Assembly: GCF_026627925.1 (NCBI RefSeq) | Contig: NZ_JAPNLE010000005.1 | Coordinates: 40,191 to 104,190, forward strand | Reading direction: 5' to 3' | Origin: Cupriavidus sp. D39 | GTDB taxonomy: Bacteria > Pseudomonadota > Gammaproteobacteria > Burkholderiales > Burkholderiaceae | Length of the DNA: 64,000 nt | Shown: piece by piece, positions 62,744-64,000 of the stretch | Position numbering within the stretch: the first letter of the stretch is position 1 | How the letters are laid out: each line of letters begins with the position of its first letter | Position numbers and translations under genes: made by a program | Notes under the pieces: generated by a model | The model's database searches: none | What the model was told of the DNA's origin: nothing | The model's input: only the letters and a program-made list of their open reading frames with translations

Positions 62744-64000
62744 CTAACGACCGCGCCCTTGCGTCGGCTTACTCGAAATGCCGGCCTTGCCGTCTCGGTA
62801 GGTCACAGTAACGGTGCCCCCGGTCTCAGGTACGGTACGGAAGGCGGTCTTGTCGTGAATGACGTATTCATGACGACCGACCTCCTGCGCGATGTGCGTC
62901 GCCGTCTGAAACACCACCTTGCCTTTATAGCGCCCAGCTTGCGAGCTCACGTGTGCAATCTTCGCGTTGCTGTCCAGTGCACGCACTTCGTCCTCAATGG
63001 CCACTATCGGACGTTCGCCGTGCTTGCCAACAGCGTGCACCTTTCTTACTGCTGAGAGCTCATCTCGATAGCTTCGCTGCAGAGCTTGCAGCTCGAGGTT
63101 TGCTATCCGGATATTCAGTTGCGTAGCCAAGCGTACCGCCCGCCGTTTGAACTCGGCATCACCGCCGGTGAGGCGCACGCCCCTGGCCATTTGGTGTCCG
63201 CGTACTGCAAAGACATGAGCAATGCGTCGTCCGACACGTCCCTCCGACCATAGGTGACTCGTGAGCCCTCATCGTCAAATGCTTTGCCGCCATCGTTGAA
63301 GCTGTATAGCACCCGTCCGTTGTTGGAGACCTTCCAAATGAGGTTCTGGATCGTCCGTGCATGGGGGTCAGTCCGGTGTGGCTCGGCGGGACGAATGGCG
63401 TTCTCTTCCTGCTCGTCTTCCGGACGCCCTTCGGCAGGGGCATCGCCCACTATGCCCTTTCGCCGATCACGCCCCTCCTGGTACACCATGCCGCGCAGAG
63501 CACTGATGGCGGCCTCGTCACCCTGCTGCGCCAGATTCTCCACCCACGCCCGCCAACTAGGTAAGGCGGGGAGGAGGGCGCGCCTCTGCTCCCGCTCTCG
63601 TTTAATGGATTCCTTCAATTGGGCGCGCGTCCGCTCCGTTGTCATCTTCAGCAGCATGTAAGCCTGCTGCTTCTGTGGCTGGTTCAATGTTCGGCTTCCC
63701 TGAATCTCCTTCCGCCCGGCTTTGTAACGCGCTTCGAGCTCGACTAGCCGCCGCTTGTCCTCAGCGTACAGGGGGCAAGAGCCAGCGTGGCGCGAGCCCG
63801 CATTTCTTTCGCACGGACTTGCTCGGCGGCAAACCTGGCTCGAAGGTCGTCGCGAAGAGCCTTCCTCTCCAGGCGCCGCTGCAACCGCTTCTCAGGATCT
63901 CGCTTGTAGGTCCGCTCTGGCGCCGGCGTCCGCGCTTGGTCGCCGGCTGGTTCAAACTGGCCGAACCTCGCCTCGAGCTCCGCGCGCTTTAGGAACCGAA
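62744..64000 (-). CDS. relaxase C-terminal part with KfrB domain (two frame breaks, cut by the window edge)
   Basis: Reading in from 64000 on the minus strand: a highly charged helical region (RDPEKRLQRRLERKALRDDL), then with C5 to C6 (63771-63775) LYAEDKRRLVELEARYKAGR, then an LPD7-like region (LIWKVSNNGRVLYSFNDGGK) and with C4 to C5 (63180-63183) DTKWPGGVRLTGGDAEFKRR, followed by NIRIANLELQALQ. This order is known from TraI/MobA relaxases of conjugative elements, whose catalytic N-terminus lies outside. The end is KfrB (GRYKGKVVFQTATHIAQEVG, VTVTYRDG). About 415 residues are visible. It starts transfer by nicking oriT and travels with the DNA. Confidence 0.75.

Noticed and set aside
1..64000. 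tRNA, rRNA or a replication initiator gene
   Set aside because: None could be seen on either strand. The replication module, if this is a plasmid, must lie outside the window.

Overview
The window looks like part of a large conjugative plasmid or integrative conjugative element from a high-GC proteobacterium, most likely a betaproteobacterium of the Burkholderiales. The reasons are the trb transfer gene order E-J-K-L-F-G-I (as in Tn4371-type elements and IncP/Ti relatives), a KorB-like ParB, a TrfB/KorA-type regulator and the many KfrB-type domains. No chromosomal housekeeping genes, rRNA, tRNA or CRISPR were seen.

Layout. 1-7.3 kb: end of trbE, then a type IV secretion operon (trbJ, a TrbK-like lipoprotein, trbL, trbF, trbG, trbI) closed by a terminator. 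7.4-12.7 kb: control and stability genes (ribbon-helix-helix protein, parA, parB, a P-loop ATPase, a TrfB-KfrB regulator). 12.9-21.5 kb: polyvalent and DNA-entry proteins (ankyrin-LPD7-KfrB protein, ArdC-like antirestriction protein, Toprim primase-KfrB, VirD4 coupling protein-KfrB, VirB1-like transglycosylase). 21.5-29.6 kb: a giant adenine methylase-helicase-KfrB protein and a cytosine methylase-KfrB protein. 29.9-31.9 kb: acyltransferase cargo. 32.1-44.8 kb, minus strand: a seven-gene BREX/Pgl-related defence operon (WYL regulator, DUF499 ATPase, PglZ, DUF1156 methylase, small protein, SNF2 helicase, Mrr-like nuclease). 45.3-46.9 kb: a possible integron-type cassette with a HEPN-like gene, then a ligase and a DUF2188 gene. 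47-48.9 kb: two small regulators and an AbiEii-like nucleotidyltransferase pair whose toxin carries KfrB. 49-53.4 kb: an array of very small genes separated by a recurring AAAACGCCCC element. 53.4-58 kb: a lox/dif-like inverted repeat, HNH-like, zinc-finger and M50 protease genes and a large tyrosine recombinase. 58-62.7 kb: membrane proteins and lipoproteins. 62.7-64 kb, minus strand: the C-terminal part of a relaxase with a KfrB domain.

Three themes tie the window together. First, eight otherwise unrelated proteins end in the same KfrB-type domain, including the coupling protein, relaxase, primase and methylases. This suggests a shared docking or co-transfer tag. Second, a palindrome of the form TTTCCAACGTTGGAAA or a close variant occurs nine times upstream of modules across the window. 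A second palindrome, GTGCAC-NN-GTGCAC, sits inside three promoters. These look like an element-wide regulon. Third, defence (DUF499/PglZ/DUF1156 operon) and anti-defence (ArdC, methylases) are carried on the same element.

A technical caution: at least fifteen genes or gene segments are broken by an apparent loss of one base, nearly always in a run of identical bases, and restoring that base recovers a sensible protein each time. This pattern is more like homopolymer undercalling in the assembly than gene decay. I annotated such genes over their full intended span and say where the break lies.
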